Assembly (NCBI RefSeq): GCF_030519475.1
Contig: NZ_JAUMKD010000005.1
Span: 186,001 to 250,000, forward strand
Origin: Micromonospora sp. C28SCA-DRY-2
GTDB taxonomy: Bacteria > Actinomycetota > Actinomycetes > Mycobacteriales > Micromonosporaceae
Direction of reading: 5' to 3'
Length of the DNA stretch: 64,000 nucleotides
Shown here: in pieces, positions 16,341 to 24,972 of the stretch
Position numbering within the stretch: the first letter of the stretch is position 1
Layout of the letters: every line of letters begins with the position of its first letter
Translations under genes and position numbers: made by a program
Notes under the pieces: model-generated
What the model was told of the DNA's origin: nothing
Database searches by the model: none
The model's input: the letters and a program-made list of their open reading frames with translations, nothing else

Positions 16341-17480
16341 ATGCAGTTCGGAGTCTTCACCGTCGGCGACGTCACGGTCGACCCGACCAACGGTCGCGAG
16401 CCGACCGAGCATGAGCGGATCAAGGCGATGGTGACCATCGCGCTCAAGGCCGAGGAGGTCGGGCTCGACGTCTTCGCCACCGGCGAGCACCACAACCCGC
16501 CGTTCGTGCCCTCGTCGCCCACCACCATGTTGGGCTACATCGCGGCCCGGACGTCCCGCCTGCTGCTCTCCACCGCCACCACCCTGATCACCACCAACGA
16601 CCCGGTGAAGATCGCCGAGGACTACGCGATGCTCCAGCACCTGGCCGACGGCCGGGTGGACCTGATGATGGGCCGGGGCAACACCGGCCCGGTCTACCCG
16701 TGGTTCGGGCAGGACATCCGCAACGGCATCCCGCTGGCGATCGAGAACTACGACCTGCTGCGCCGGCTCTGGCGCGAGGACGTGGTGGACTGGAAGGGCC
16801 GCTTCCGCACCCCGCTGCAGTCGTTCACCGCCACGCCGCGCCCGCTCGACGGGGTGCCGCCGTTCGTCTGGCACGGCTCGATCCGCAGCCCGGAGATCGC
16901 CGAGCAGGCCGCGTACTACGGGGACGGGTTCTTCGCCAACCACATCTTCTGGCCCAAGGAGCACACCCAGCGGATGGTCGGGCTCTACCGGCAGCGCTTC
17001 GAGCACTACGGCCACGGCTCCGCCGACCAGGCCATCGTCGGGCTCGGCGGGCAGGTGTTCATGCGCCGCAACTCCCAGGACGCGGTCCGCGAGTTCCGGC
17101 CGTACTTCGACAACGCGCCGGTCTACGGGCACGGCCCGTCGCTGGAGGAGTTCACCGCGCAGACCCCGCTCACCGTGGGCAGCCCGCAGCAGGTCATCGA
17201 CCGGACCCTGGGCTTCCGCGACTACGTCGGGGACTACCAGCGGCAGCTCTTCCTGGTCGACCACGCCGGCCTGCCGCTGAAGACCGTGCTGGAGCAGCTC
17301 GACATCCTCGGTGAGGAGGTGGTCCCGGTGCTGCGCAAGGAGTTCGACTCGCTGCGCCCGGCGCACGTGCCCGAGGCGCCGACGCACGCCGCGCTGGTCG
17401 CCGCGGCCGGCGGCGCCAAGGACGGCACCGTGCACGCCGTCGACGACGTGACGGGCAAGGCGCCCGGGGCCGCCCGATGA
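16341..17480 (+). CDS. FMN-dependent luciferase-like monooxygenase, CE1758 type
   Basis: The 379-residue protein is a class-C flavin-dependent monooxygenase. It starts QFGVFTVGDVTVDP and contains EEVGLDVFATGEHHNPPF, LLSTATTLITTNDPVKIAEDYAMLQHLADGR and RVDLMMGRGNTGPVYPWFG, as expected of the bacterial-luciferase TIM barrel. It is followed by an FMN reductase overlapping it by four bases, the same pairing named for the CE1758/CE1759 families. The reductase would supply reduced flavin; the substrate is unknown. The last 40 residues are a variable Ala/Gly tail. The ATG with GAGGAG upstream marks the start, although the frame stays open upstream. Confidence 0.9.
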   Translation: MQFGVFTVGDVTVDPTNGREPTEHERIKAMVTIALKAEEVGLDVFATGEHHNPPFVPSSPTTMLGYIAARTSRLLLSTATTLITTNDPVKIAEDYAMLQHLADGRVDLMMGRGNTGPVYPWFGQDIRNGIPLAIENYDLLRRLWREDVVDWKGRFRTPLQSFTATPRPLDGVPPFVWHGSIRSPEIAEQAAYYGDGFFANHIFWPKEHTQRMVGLYRQRFEHYGHGSADQAIVGLGGQVFMRRNSQDAVREFRPYFDNAPVYGHGPSLEEFTAQTPLTVGSPQQVIDRTLGFRDYVGDYQRQLFLVDHAGLPLKTVLEQLDILGEEVVPVLRKEFDSLRPAHVPEAPTHAALVAAAGGAKDGTVHAVDDVTGKAPGAAR

Positions 17481-18097
17481 GCCGCACCCTCGCCGTCGTC
17501 TCGGCCGGCCTCAGCCAGCCGTCGTCCACCCGGCTCCTCGCCGACCAGCTCGCCGCGGCCACCCGCGACGGGCTGGTCACCCGGGGCGAGGTGGTCGAGG
17601 TGCACCCGATCGAGCTCCGCGAGCACGCCCACGACGTGGTGAACCACCTGCTCACCGGCTTCCCGTCGGAGTCGCTGCGGGCGGCGCTGGACACGGTCAC
17701 CGGCGCCGACGGGATCATCGCCGTCACGCCGATCTTCAACGCGTCGTACAACGGGCTGTTCAAGTCGTTCTTCGACCTGGTCGACGCCGAGGCCCTGGGC
17801 GACCGGCCGGTGCTGGTGGCCGCGACCGGCGGCACGGCCCGGCACTCGCTCGCCCTGGAGCACGCGCTACGACCGCTGTTCGCCTACCTGCACGCCGTGG
17901 TGGTGCCGACGGCGGTCTTCGCCGCGCCGGAGGACTGGTCCGGCGGCACCGCCGACGGGGCGCTGCGGCGCCGGATCGACCGGGCCGCCGGCGAACTGGC
18001 CGAACAGATCCACCGGCGGCCGGCGTCCACCGGCCCGGCCGACCCGTTCGCCCTCACCACCAGCTTCGAGGACCTGCTCCGCGGCGCCGACGGCTGA
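17477..18097 (+). CDS. NAD(P)H-dependent FMN reductase, partner of the LLM monooxygenase (CE1759 type)
   Basis: The 206-residue protein has a flavodoxin-like fold: LAVVSAGLSQPSSTRLLADQL for the phosphate loop, ITPIFNASYNGLFKSFFDLV and LVAATGGTARHSLALEHALRPLF. Family members reduce FMN with NAD(P)H, and this one is expected to feed the preceding monooxygenase. The start ATG overlaps the monooxygenase stop (ATGA). The two genes form a two-gene operon ended by a strong hairpin. Confidence 0.9.
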   Translation: MSRTLAVVSAGLSQPSSTRLLADQLAAATRDGLVTRGEVVEVHPIELREHAHDVVNHLLTGFPSESLRAALDTVTGADGIIAVTPIFNASYNGLFKSFFDLVDAEALGDRPVLVAATGGTARHSLALEHALRPLFAYLHAVVVPTAVFAAPEDWSGGTADGALRRRIDRAAGELAEQIHRRPASTGPADPFALTTSFEDLLRGADG

Positions 18098-18117
18098 CCG
18101 GCGCCCACCGACCCCGC

Positions 18118-18146
18118 GGGCCACGCCGTCCCGGACGGCGTGGCCC
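18118..18146. terminator. Hairpin terminator between FMN reductase and universal stress gene
   Basis: A perfect 13-bp stem (GGGCCACGCCGTC and its complement) has a CCG loop, 20 bases after the FMN-reductase stop and facing the stop of the convergent stress-protein gene. No T-run follows, as is common in high-GC actinobacteria. Confidence 0.7.
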
Positions 18147-18183
18147 GCCGCCGGGTCAGGGGCGCACCGGCCGGGACCGCCGG

Positions 18184-19026
18184 TCAGCGGGCGTGGCCGT
18201 AGGGGTGGGCGACCAGCACCGGGCAGTGCGCGTGCTGCACCAGGGCCTGGCTGACCGACCCGAGCAGCATCCCGGTGAACCCGCCGCGACCCCGCGAGCC
18301 GACCACCACCAGGGCGGCCTCCCGGCTCGCGTCGACCAGCGCCGGCCCGGGCCCGGCCGCCGGCAGCACGCGCTCCTCGACCGCCACCCCCGGGTGGCTG
18401 CCGCGCGCCGACGCGGCGGCGGTGGCCAGCAGACCAGCCGGCTCGCCCTGCGCGTCCCCCTCCGCCGGGGCCACGTGCGCCAGCACCAGCCCGGTCCGCC
18501 GGCGCGCCGCCTCGTCGGCGGCGTAGCCGACGGCCAGCTCCGCTGACTCCGAACCGTCCACCCCGACCAGCACCGGCCCGGTCGTCCGCACCGGCTGCTC
18601 CGCCGGCCGGACGACCAGCACCGGGCAGTGCGCGTGCGCGGCGACCTGGCCGCCGACCGAGCCGAGCAGCAGTCCGGCGAAACCCCCGTGCCCGCGGCTG
18701 CCCACCACCACCAGGTCCGCCCGCTTGGACTCCTCGACCAGCGTGGCCCCGGGCCCGCCGGCGACCTGGCGTATCTCCACGGTCAGCCCCGGCCAGCGCT
18801 CGGCCAGGTCGGCGGCGGCCTGCGCCAGCATCTTCTGCGCCGCCTCGGTCGGCGCCGGGATGCCCAGGTCGTACGGGTTGAGCGGCACGCCGTACCCGAG
18901 CGGGTGCAGGTAGCCGTGCACCAGGTGCAGCGGCCGGCCCCGGCCCACCGCCGCGTGTGCGGCGTGCTCCGCCGCCACCCGGCTCGCCGGGGATCCGTCC
19001 ACTCCCACCACGACGGGTCGGTTCAT
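18184..19026 (-). CDS. Universal stress protein, two tandem Usp domains
   Basis: The 280-residue protein has two UspA domains (about residues 1-143 and 150-276). Each starts VVVGVDGSPAS or VLVGVDGSESA and carries an ATP-binding GxxG(9x)G(S/T)-type loop: GSRGHGGFAGLLLGSVGGQV and GSRGRGGFTGMLLGSVSQAL. Each domain ends AHCPVLV. ATP-binding Usp proteins in actinobacteria accompany dormancy and hypoxia responses. GGAGGG lies 4 bases before the ATG. It follows a second Usp gene in the same orientation; a hairpin lies in the gap between them. Confidence 0.92.
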   Translation of the reverse strand: MNRPVVVGVDGSPASRVAAEHAAHAAVGRGRPLHLVHGYLHPLGYGVPLNPYDLGIPAPTEAAQKMLAQAAADLAERWPGLTVEIRQVAGGPGATLVEESKRADLVVVGSRGHGGFAGLLLGSVGGQVAAHAHCPVLVVRPAEQPVRTTGPVLVGVDGSESAELAVGYAADEAARRRTGLVLAHVAPAEGDAQGEPAGLLATAAASARGSHPGVAVEERVLPAAGPGPALVDASREAALVVVGSRGRGGFTGMLLGSVSQALVQHAHCPVLVAHPYGHAR

Positions 19027-19113
19027 CTGCCCTCCAGGTCGTCGATCAGGTCATTGTCCGGGCGCGGCCCGCGGCCCACCGGGGTTTCCCCGGACCCACC
19101 CGGGCGCGCCACC

Positions 19114-19140
19114 GCGCCGGCCGGAGGGACCGGCCGGCGC
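19114..19140 (-). terminator. Hairpin downstream of the second universal stress gene
   Basis: A perfect 11-bp stem (GCGCCGGCCGG and its complement) has a 5-base loop. It begins 12 bases after the stop of the gene ending at 19153, in its direction of transcription. A second palindrome, CCGGGGTTTCCCCGG (19079-19093), lies closer to the next gene. They may attenuate read-through between the two Usp genes. Confidence 0.45.
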
Positions 19141-19152
19141 GGCGCGCGGGGG

Positions 19153-20049
19153 TCAGGAACCGTCGGCGGTACGCCGGCGCCGCACGATCGCCACCGGCGA
19201 GTGCGCGTGGTGCAGCACCGCGTGGCTGACCGAGCCGAGCAGCAGCCCGGTCAGGGCGCCCCGGCCGTACGCCCCGACGACCACCAGCTGCGCGGTCTTC
19301 GACTCCTCGACCAGCGCCCGGGCCGGGGAACCCCGGACCAGCCGGCGCCGCACCGGCACGTCCGGGTAACGCTCGGACCAGCCGGCCAACGACTCGGCGA
19401 GGACGCGCTCCTCCTCGTCGCCGAACGCCTCGACGTCGTAGACCAGGGGCAGGATCTCGCCCGGCCCGACCGGCGTCGGGTAGAGCCAGGCGTGCACCGC
19501 GACCAGCGGCACACCGCGCCGGGACGCCTCCTCGAACGCGAACCCGACCGCCTCGGTGGAAACGTCTGAACCGTCCACGCCCACCACCACCGGGCCGTCG
19601 GCCCGGGGCTCGCCCCGGACCACCAGCACCGGGCTCTGCGCTCGGGCGGAGACCTGCACGGTGACCGACCCGATCAGCAGGCCGGCGAAACCGCCGAGCC
19701 CACGGTGGCCGAGCACCACCAGGGCGGCGTCGCGGGACTCGTCCAGCAGCACCGGGGTGGCCGAGCCGTCGACCACGGCCCCGGTGACCCGTACCTCCGG
19801 GGCGACCTTGGCGGCCTCGGCCATCGCCTCGGCGACGTAGCGCTCCGCCTGGTTGCGCAGCCCGCCGTCGGCCGGTCCACCCGCCACCGGTCCCAGCGGG
19901 GTGTTCATCAGCGGCCAGATGAACGCGTGCACGATCCGCAGCGGTCGCTGCCGGTACTCCGCCTCCCGCGCGGCCACCCGCACCGCGTCCAGGGCGGCGG
20001 CGGAACCGTCCACACCCACCACGACGGGGGCACCGGATTCGATGGTCAT
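19153..20049 (-). CDS. Universal stress protein, two tandem Usp domains
   Basis: The 298-residue paralogue of the neighbouring protein also has two UspA domains. They begin VVVGVDGSAAALDAVR and VVVGVDGSDVSTEAV. The nucleotide-loop signatures are GHRGLGGFAGLLIGSVTVQV and GAYGRGALTGLLLGSVSHAV; both keep the ATP-binding Gly pattern. The ATG with AGGAGG six bases upstream is chosen; a 92-codon upstream extension is rejected. A DosR-like box lies 75-88 bases before the start, so induction by oxygen limitation or nitric oxide is plausible by analogy with mycobacterial and streptomycete dormancy regulons. Confidence 0.92.
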   Translation of the reverse strand: MTIESGAPVVVGVDGSAAALDAVRVAAREAEYRQRPLRIVHAFIWPLMNTPLGPVAGGPADGGLRNQAERYVAEAMAEAAKVAPEVRVTGAVVDGSATPVLLDESRDAALVVLGHRGLGGFAGLLIGSVTVQVSARAQSPVLVVRGEPRADGPVVVGVDGSDVSTEAVGFAFEEASRRGVPLVAVHAWLYPTPVGPGEILPLVYDVEAFGDEEERVLAESLAGWSERYPDVPVRRRLVRGSPARALVEESKTAQLVVVGAYGRGALTGLLLGSVSHAVLHHAHSPVAIVRRRRTADGS

Positions 20050-20539
20050 GCCGTCCTCCTTCGTTCGGCTCCAGTCTGCCGGGACCCGCGGCGCCGAGGT
20101 CAGTGCCGGTGGTCCCGTCCACCGGGCCGTTGGTCCCGGCGCAGGTCGGCAGCCGGCCGACCGGGGGTCACCGGAGCGCACCCGCCCCGACGTCCGTCGG
20201 CCGGTGCCGGCATCCTCTTCCGGCCGCCCGAAAGTGTGGCGGGGCCGCGCCCCGACGGGTGATCCCCGACACCTGGACGGACCATTGCCGCCAGCCGGGT
20301 CGGTGCCCCGCACGACGATCCGCACGGTTTCGGTTGTCGGTAACTGGACTTTGTGCCGGGAAACGCGAAACTGTCCTGGCGAAGGGTGGCCGGATCACCC
20401 ATCCTCGGATTGGCCGGTCACCCACCCGCGCTTCCTGGACCGACCATTTCTGGCTGCGCTTCATTGCGCGTACCGCTGCTATTCAACAGCCGACGAGAGC
20501 TGCCCGGCGGACGGCTGGTCGACGAGCGATGGAGGCTGC
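20050..20539. other. Divergent intergenic region between stress genes and the polysaccharide locus
   Basis: These 490 bases hold no convincing gene. The left third carries the DosR-like box (20124-20137). From about 20320 to 20520 the base composition is less GC-rich (for example TCGGTTGTCGGTAACTGGAC and CGCTGCTATTCAACAGCC), which suggests promoter or leader sequence for the first glycan gene. I could not fix -35/-10 elements there, and saw no riboswitch consensus. Confidence 0.5.
20124..20137 (-). promoter_or_regulatory. DosR/DevR-like box upstream of the universal stress genes
   Basis: Read on the minus strand this is GGGACCAACGGCCC. It fits the half-palindromic DosR/OsdR consensus (GGGACC, three bases, GGCCC or GTCCC). 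It lies 75 bases upstream of the start of the first Usp gene. Usp genes are classical members of that regulon, which makes the match more credible than chance in this GC-rich setting. Confidence 0.5.
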
Positions 20540-22048
20540 GTGAACTCGGTGGAGGTTGCCCCGGCCGTCGACGCCGCCGCGGTTGCGGGCCACCGGGTGC
20601 CGACGTCGGCCGGTCCGGCCCGGCCGCGCCGCGGCGGCTGGCAGTCCCGTTACGTCGCCACCCTGTGCCTGGTCGACCTGGCGGTGGGACTGGTTTCGGC
20701 GGGGGCGGCCATGCTCCTCCGGTTCGGCCAGGAAACGGCCGAGCCGGGCAACCGCGGCCATCTGTGGCTCACCATTACGCTGCCATTCGCCTGGATGCTC
20801 GTCCTGACCCTCAACCGAGCGTACGAAACGCGTTATCTATTCGTCGGGAATGACGAGTACGCGCGGGTGTTCCGGTCCGGTCTGGCACTGATTGCCGCGC
20901 TGGCCGTCGTTTCGCTCGCGTTCGATTTCCGGCTCGCCCGCGGCTACGTGGTGGTGGCGATGCCGTTGACCACCGTGGCCGGCGTCGCGATGCGGTACCT
21001 CGTCCGGCAGCGCCTGCACCGCTCGTGGGCACACGGTGAACGGCTGCACCAGGTCATCCTGGTCGGGCACGAGGTCGCGGTCGCCGAGCTGGCCGGGAGG
21101 CTGCGCCGCGAGCGGTACCACGGCCTGGGGGTGGTCGGCGCCTGCCTGCCGTACGGAGCGACCGATCCGCCACGGCCGGTCGCCGGCCCGCTGCCGCCGG
21201 TGCTCGGCACGTTCGCGGACGTGGCGAGCGCCGTCACGCGGACCGGAGCGGACACCGTCGTGGTGCTGTCCTGCCCCGAGATGGCCGGGGCCGCGCTGCG
21301 CCGGCTCGGCTGGCAACTGGAACGCGACGAGGTCGCCCTCATCGTGGCCAGCAGTCTGGTCGACGTGACCGGGGACCGCACCACCATCCGTCCGGTCGAC
21401 GGGCTGCCGATGCTGCACGTCGAGCACCCCCGGCTCAAGGGCGGCCCGCGGTTCGTCAAGGCGGTCACCGACCGCGTCTCGGCGCTGCTGCTGCTGGTGT
21501 CCGCCGCCCCGCTGCTGCTCGCGATCGCGCTGCTGATCCGGCTGAGCCCGGGCGCCGGTGGTCCGGCGATCTTCCGCCAGGAGCGGGTCGGCCGCAACGG
21601 CCGGCTGTTCGTCATCTACAAGTTCCGGACCATGTACCTGGACGCCGAGGAGCGGCTGGCGGACCTGCTGCACCGCAACGACACCGACGGGGAGCTGTTC
21701 AAGATGCGGGACGACCCGCGGGTGACCCCGGTGGGGCGCTGGCTGCGCCGGCTGTCGCTGGACGAGCTGCCGCAGCTCGTCAACGTGCTCCGTGGGGACA
21801 TGTCGCTGGTCGGGCCGCGGCCGCCGCTGCCCCGGGAGGTGGCCAACTACCCGCCGGACATGCGCCGGCGCCTGGTGGTCAAGCCCGGCCTGACCGGGCT
21901 GTGGCAGGTGTCCGGCCGGTCCGACCTGTCGTGGGAGGAGTCCATCCGGCTGGACCTGTCCTACGTGGAGAACTGGTCGTTGACCATGGACCTGGCCATC
22001 CTGGTCCGCACGCTGAGCGCCGTCCTGCGCAGCTCCGGCGCGTACTGA
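20540..22048 (+). CDS. Exopolysaccharide polyprenyl glycosylphosphotransferase (initiating sugar transferase)
   Basis: The 502-residue membrane protein has four hydrophobic segments in the first 170 residues, a CoA-binding-like middle domain (about 180-310) and another membrane helix near 320-345. The C-terminal bacterial sugar-transferase domain has the motifs YKFRTMYLDAEERL, SLDELPQLVNVLRGDMSLVGPRPP, and KPGLTGLWQVSGRSDLSWEE. Such enzymes (WbaP/WcaJ/CpsE type) load the first sugar-phosphate onto undecaprenyl phosphate and so start a repeat unit. GTG 20540 has GGAGG 4-5 bases upstream. It is the first gene of the surface-glycan locus. Confidence 0.93.
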   Translation: MNSVEVAPAVDAAAVAGHRVPTSAGPARPRRGGWQSRYVATLCLVDLAVGLVSAGAAMLLRFGQETAEPGNRGHLWLTITLPFAWMLVLTLNRAYETRYLFVGNDEYARVFRSGLALIAALAVVSLAFDFRLARGYVVVAMPLTTVAGVAMRYLVRQRLHRSWAHGERLHQVILVGHEVAVAELAGRLRRERYHGLGVVGACLPYGATDPPRPVAGPLPPVLGTFADVASAVTRTGADTVVVLSCPEMAGAALRRLGWQLERDEVALIVASSLVDVTGDRTTIRPVDGLPMLHVEHPRLKGGPRFVKAVTDRVSALLLLVSAAPLLLAIALLIRLSPGAGGPAIFRQERVGRNGRLFVIYKFRTMYLDAEERLADLLHRNDTDGELFKMRDDPRVTPVGRWLRRLSLDELPQLVNVLRGDMSLVGPRPPLPREVANYPPDMRRRLVVKPGLTGLWQVSGRSDLSWEESIRLDLSYVENWSLTMDLAILVRTLSAVLRSSGAY

Positions 22049-22153
22049 GCACGACCGGCGGCGGCGCGAATGCGGACGGTCGGCCGACTGCCCCCGGCCG
22101 CCGACACCGGTTGAATGACTTCCCGATCCCCGTCCGCCCGGCCCAGGAGAGCC

Positions 22154-22819
22154 ATGACCGACCAGCGCGTGATCAACATTCTGTTCCACGGGATCGGAAC
22201 GCCGCGCCGGGAGCTGGAGCCGGGGGAGGACCGCTACTGGGTCACCGTCGACCGGTTCCACGCGATCCTCGACGAGGTCGTCTCGTGGCCGGCGGCCCGG
22301 CTCAGCTTCGACGACGGCAACGCCTCCGACCTGGAGGTGGGGCTGCCGGCGCTGCTCGAACGGCAGGCGAGCGCCACTTTCTTCCCCATCGCCGGGCGGC
22401 TGGGCGCCCCGGGCAGCGTGGACGCCGACGGCGTCCGGGAACTGCGGCGGCACGGCATGCCGGTGGGTAGCCACGGCATGTGGCACCGCCCCTGGCGCGG
22501 TCTCACCCCGCGGCAGGCGACCGAGGAGTTGTACACCGCCCGGGACCGGATCGCCGAGGTCACCGGCGATCCGGTCGACCAGGCCGCCTGCCCCCTCGGC
22601 CGGTACGACCGGGCCGTGCTGTCCCGGTTGAGGGCGGCCGGCTACACCCGGGTGTTCACCAGCGACCGGCGTCCGGCCCGGGCCGGCGCGTGGCTGCAAC
22701 CGCGCTACAGCGTCCGGGCCGAGGACACCCCCCAGAGCCTGCGCGACATCGTCTTCGGGCAGGGGCTGCTCGGCCGGGCCCGCGCCAGCACGGTCGGGCT
22801 GGTCAAGCGCTGGCGGTAG
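22154..22819 (+). CDS. Polysaccharide deacetylase (NodB homology)
   Basis: The 221-residue protein shows the carbohydrate esterase 4 motifs: LSFDDGNASD (catalytic Asp and metal-binding Asp) and GSHGMWHRPW (metal-binding His pair spaced like H-x-x-x-H), with ASATFFPIAGRLG between them. No signal peptide is visible, so it may act in the cytoplasm or on a lipid-linked intermediate. AGGAGAG lies before the ATG. It follows the initiating transferase and precedes a convergent glycosyltransferase, so it probably removes N- or O-acetyl groups from the glycan of this locus. Confidence 0.9.
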   Translation: MTDQRVINILFHGIGTPRRELEPGEDRYWVTVDRFHAILDEVVSWPAARLSFDDGNASDLEVGLPALLERQASATFFPIAGRLGAPGSVDADGVRELRRHGMPVGSHGMWHRPWRGLTPRQATEELYTARDRIAEVTGDPVDQAACPLGRYDRAVLSRLRAAGYTRVFTSDRRPARAGAWLQPRYSVRAEDTPQSLRDIVFGQGLLGRARASTVGLVKRWR

Positions 22820-22891
22820 GGGGCGCGCCGGACGGCGCCCGAGAACGCGCCCGCCGGGCGGCCGTCGCGGACCCGTCCTCCGGACGGTGCC

Positions 22892-23857
22892 TCAGGCCGG
22901 CGTGTCGGCCGTGACCCGCCGCTCGTCGCCGGGCGGGCCGGGCACCTCCCGCAGCGACGCCGGGCGCAGCAGGGCGGCCGCCGCCGCCCGGCTGGTCGGG
23001 CTGCCCAGCGCGGCCCGGCTGAGCTCCCGCACCAGGATCGCCGCCCAGTACGCGGCGGTGGCCGCCGGCCCGTGCCGGCGCCGGTAGAGGCGCACCTTGT
23101 TCAGCGTCAGCAACCGCCACAGCCACGGCGCCGCCCGCGAGTCACCGCCGATGTGGGTGGCCCGGGCGGCGGGGGCCAGCCGGGTGGTGAAGCCGGCGTC
23201 GCGGGCCCGCAGGGCGAAGTCCGTCTCCTCGGAGTAGAGGAAGAAGGATTCGTCCCACGGCGCGCACGCCGCCCAGCAGCGGCCGCCGACGAGCATGGCG
23301 GAGCCGACGGCCCAGTCCGACGACGACTCCCGCCGGTAGCTGGCGGGGTCGGTGACCACCTCGCCGAGCAGCCGGAAGCGGCCGGCCCGTTCAGCGCCGA
23401 GGACCGCGTCACCGAGCGCGCGCAGCACGGTGGGCTCGCGGCGCAGGGTGTGCTCGGGCTGGCCGTCGGCCATGGTCACCAGCGGCACCACGATGCCGTC
23501 GTCGCCCCGGTGCAGCAGGTCGAGCAGGATCCGGCCGCAGCCCGGCGCGAGCCGGACGTCCGGGTTGAGCACGAGGACCGCGGTGAACGGGTCCGCCGCC
23601 GTCACCGCCGCGTTGATGCCGGCCGCGTAGCCGGCGTTGCGGCCGGTCTGCACGATCCGCGCCGCGGGCATCAGCCGCCGGACGGTGTCCACGGTGCCGT
23701 CCGACGAGGCGTTGTCGGCCACCGTCAGGTGCCAGCGCACGCCGGCGAGGCCGGGGCCGAGGGAGTCCAGCAGGCCCGGTACGACGGCGGCGCTGTGGTG
23801 GGTGACGACGACGACGGCGACGACGTCGCCGGATCCGGTTGCCGGGGCGGTGGCCAC
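22892..23857 (-). CDS. Glycosyltransferase family 2
   Basis: The 321-residue protein is a GT-A enzyme similar to rhamnosyl- and galactosyltransferases of surface glycans. It contains VVVVTHHSAAVVPGLLDSL, VADNASSDGTVDTV, TGRNAGYAAGINAAV, LVLNPDVRL (the DxD-like site) and FFLYSEETDFALRARDAG (the acceptor-site ED motif). The start is GTG 23857, with GAGGAG about 10 bases upstream. It follows two other glycosyltransferases on the minus strand after a 32-base gap, so the three are likely one transcript. Donor and acceptor cannot be read from the sequence. Confidence 0.9.
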   Translation of the reverse strand: MATAPATGSGDVVAVVVVTHHSAAVVPGLLDSLGPGLAGVRWHLTVADNASSDGTVDTVRRLMPAARIVQTGRNAGYAAGINAAVTAADPFTAVLVLNPDVRLAPGCGRILLDLLHRGDDGIVVPLVTMADGQPEHTLRREPTVLRALGDAVLGAERAGRFRLLGEVVTDPASYRRESSSDWAVGSAMLVGGRCWAACAPWDESFFLYSEETDFALRARDAGFTTRLAPAARATHIGGDSRAAPWLWRLLTLNKVRLYRRRHGPAATAAYWAAILVRELSRAALGSPTSRAAAAALLRPASLREVPGPPGDERRVTADTPA

Positions 23858-23889
23858 GTGCGGTGCGCTCCTCGTGCGGTTCGGCGGGC

Positions 23890-24972
23890 TCAGGCGGGCA
23901 CCGCGGAGCGGCGGTAGGTCCGGTAGACGGCGGCGAGATCGGCGCGCAGCCCGTCCGGGTGGTACTCCGAGTGGATCCGCTCGGCGGCCGCCCGTCCGGC
24001 GGCGACGAGGGCCGCCGGCTCCGCCTCGTAGCGCCGCAGCGCCCGCTCGACGGCGACGGCGTAGCCCAGCAGGTCACCCTCGGCGACCGGCGCGCAGTAC
24101 CGGGGGTCGAAGAAGTCCCGCCCACCGAGGCCGGTGAAGCCGACGACGTAGGCGCCGCTCGCCATCGCCTCGGCCGGCGGGAGGCCGAAGCCCTCGCGCT
24201 CGCTGAAGCTGAGGAAGACCGCGCAACCGCGCAGCGCCTCGGCGGTCCGCGCCTCGGTCAGCCCGTCGATCGGCACGAGCTCCCACCCGGCCAGGACGCC
24301 GCGGGCGCGCAGGATGTGCAGCAGCTGCTCCTGCTCGGCGGCGCGGCGGCGGGGCATGTGGCCGATCCGCCGCCCGGCCGGGCGGGCCGGCGGGTGGAAC
24401 ACCCGCTCGTCGACCACCACCCGGGTCAGGTGCACGTCGAGGTCGGCGAAGGCGTGGCGGAGCAGCGCGACGTTGTCCCGGGAGACGGTGAGCAGCGCCT
24501 CGACGCCCGGACAGGTCCGGTACGGGGCGCCCGCCGCGGTGCCCTCGAACGGCACCTCGGCGAAGGTGTGGTACGCGTTCTGGTTGAAGACCAGCTTGCG
24601 GGCGGGCGCCGGCAACCGGCGCAGCCCCGGACCGAAGTACTCGGGCACCACCAGGAGATCGTCCGGGCCGAGCGTCACCTCCCCGGCGGCGGCGACCCGG
24701 GTCCGGTTGGCGAACCAGTCGGCCCGGAAGCCCGGCGCGGAGTGCAGCACGGCGGCCGGCACCCCCGACTCGTTGAGCAGGTCCACGTGCCGGTAGAGGT
24801 TGCGGATGCCGCCGCTGGGCTTGTTGTCGTCGGGGCTGAGGTAGTAGACGAGCCCCGGTCCGCGGTGGCTCGCGTCGTACCGCAGCGGCGGGGGAGTGCG
24901 CCGGCGCAGTTCGCGCGCCCGGCCGAGCCGCCGGAGCCGGTCCCGCCCGGCCCGCTTCGCCGCGCCGATCAC
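23890..24972 (-). CDS. Glycosyltransferase family 4-like (GT-B)
   Basis: The 360-residue product starts with GTG 24972, overlapping the stop of the upstream glycosyltransferase (GTGA). It contains GLVYYLSPDDNKPSGGIRNLYRHVDLLN near the N-terminus. The nucleotide-sugar signature is in the C-terminal half: FLSFSEREGFGLPPAEAMASGAYVVGF, with the EGFGLPPAEAMASG motif typical of GT4. Its middle (PEYFGPGLRRLPAPARKLVFNQN) is unusual. Expected role: addition of a sugar in assembly of the repeat unit on the cytoplasmic face. Confidence 0.88.
   Translation of the reverse strand: MIGAAKRAGRDRLRRLGRARELRRRTPPPLRYDASHRGPGLVYYLSPDDNKPSGGIRNLYRHVDLLNESGVPAAVLHSAPGFRADWFANRTRVAAAGEVTLGPDDLLVVPEYFGPGLRRLPAPARKLVFNQNAYHTFAEVPFEGTAAGAPYRTCPGVEALLTVSRDNVALLRHAFADLDVHLTRVVVDERVFHPPARPAGRRIGHMPRRRAAEQEQLLHILRARGVLAGWELVPIDGLTEARTAEALRGCAVFLSFSEREGFGLPPAEAMASGAYVVGFTGLGGRDFFDPRYCAPVAEGDLLGYAVAVERALRRYEAEPAALVAAGRAAAERIHSEYHPDGLRADLAAVYRTYRRSAVPA

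Noticed and set aside
15897..17480. A single 527-residue fusion protein ending with the luciferase-like monooxygenase
   Set aside because: The monooxygenase has its own ATG with GAGGAG and a palindromic operator inside the would-be fusion, and its family starts at that ATG.
20320..20540. c-di-GMP or other riboswitch upstream of the exopolysaccharide genes
   Set aside because: No GEMM-type conserved core or comparable aptamer signature could be recognised by eye.
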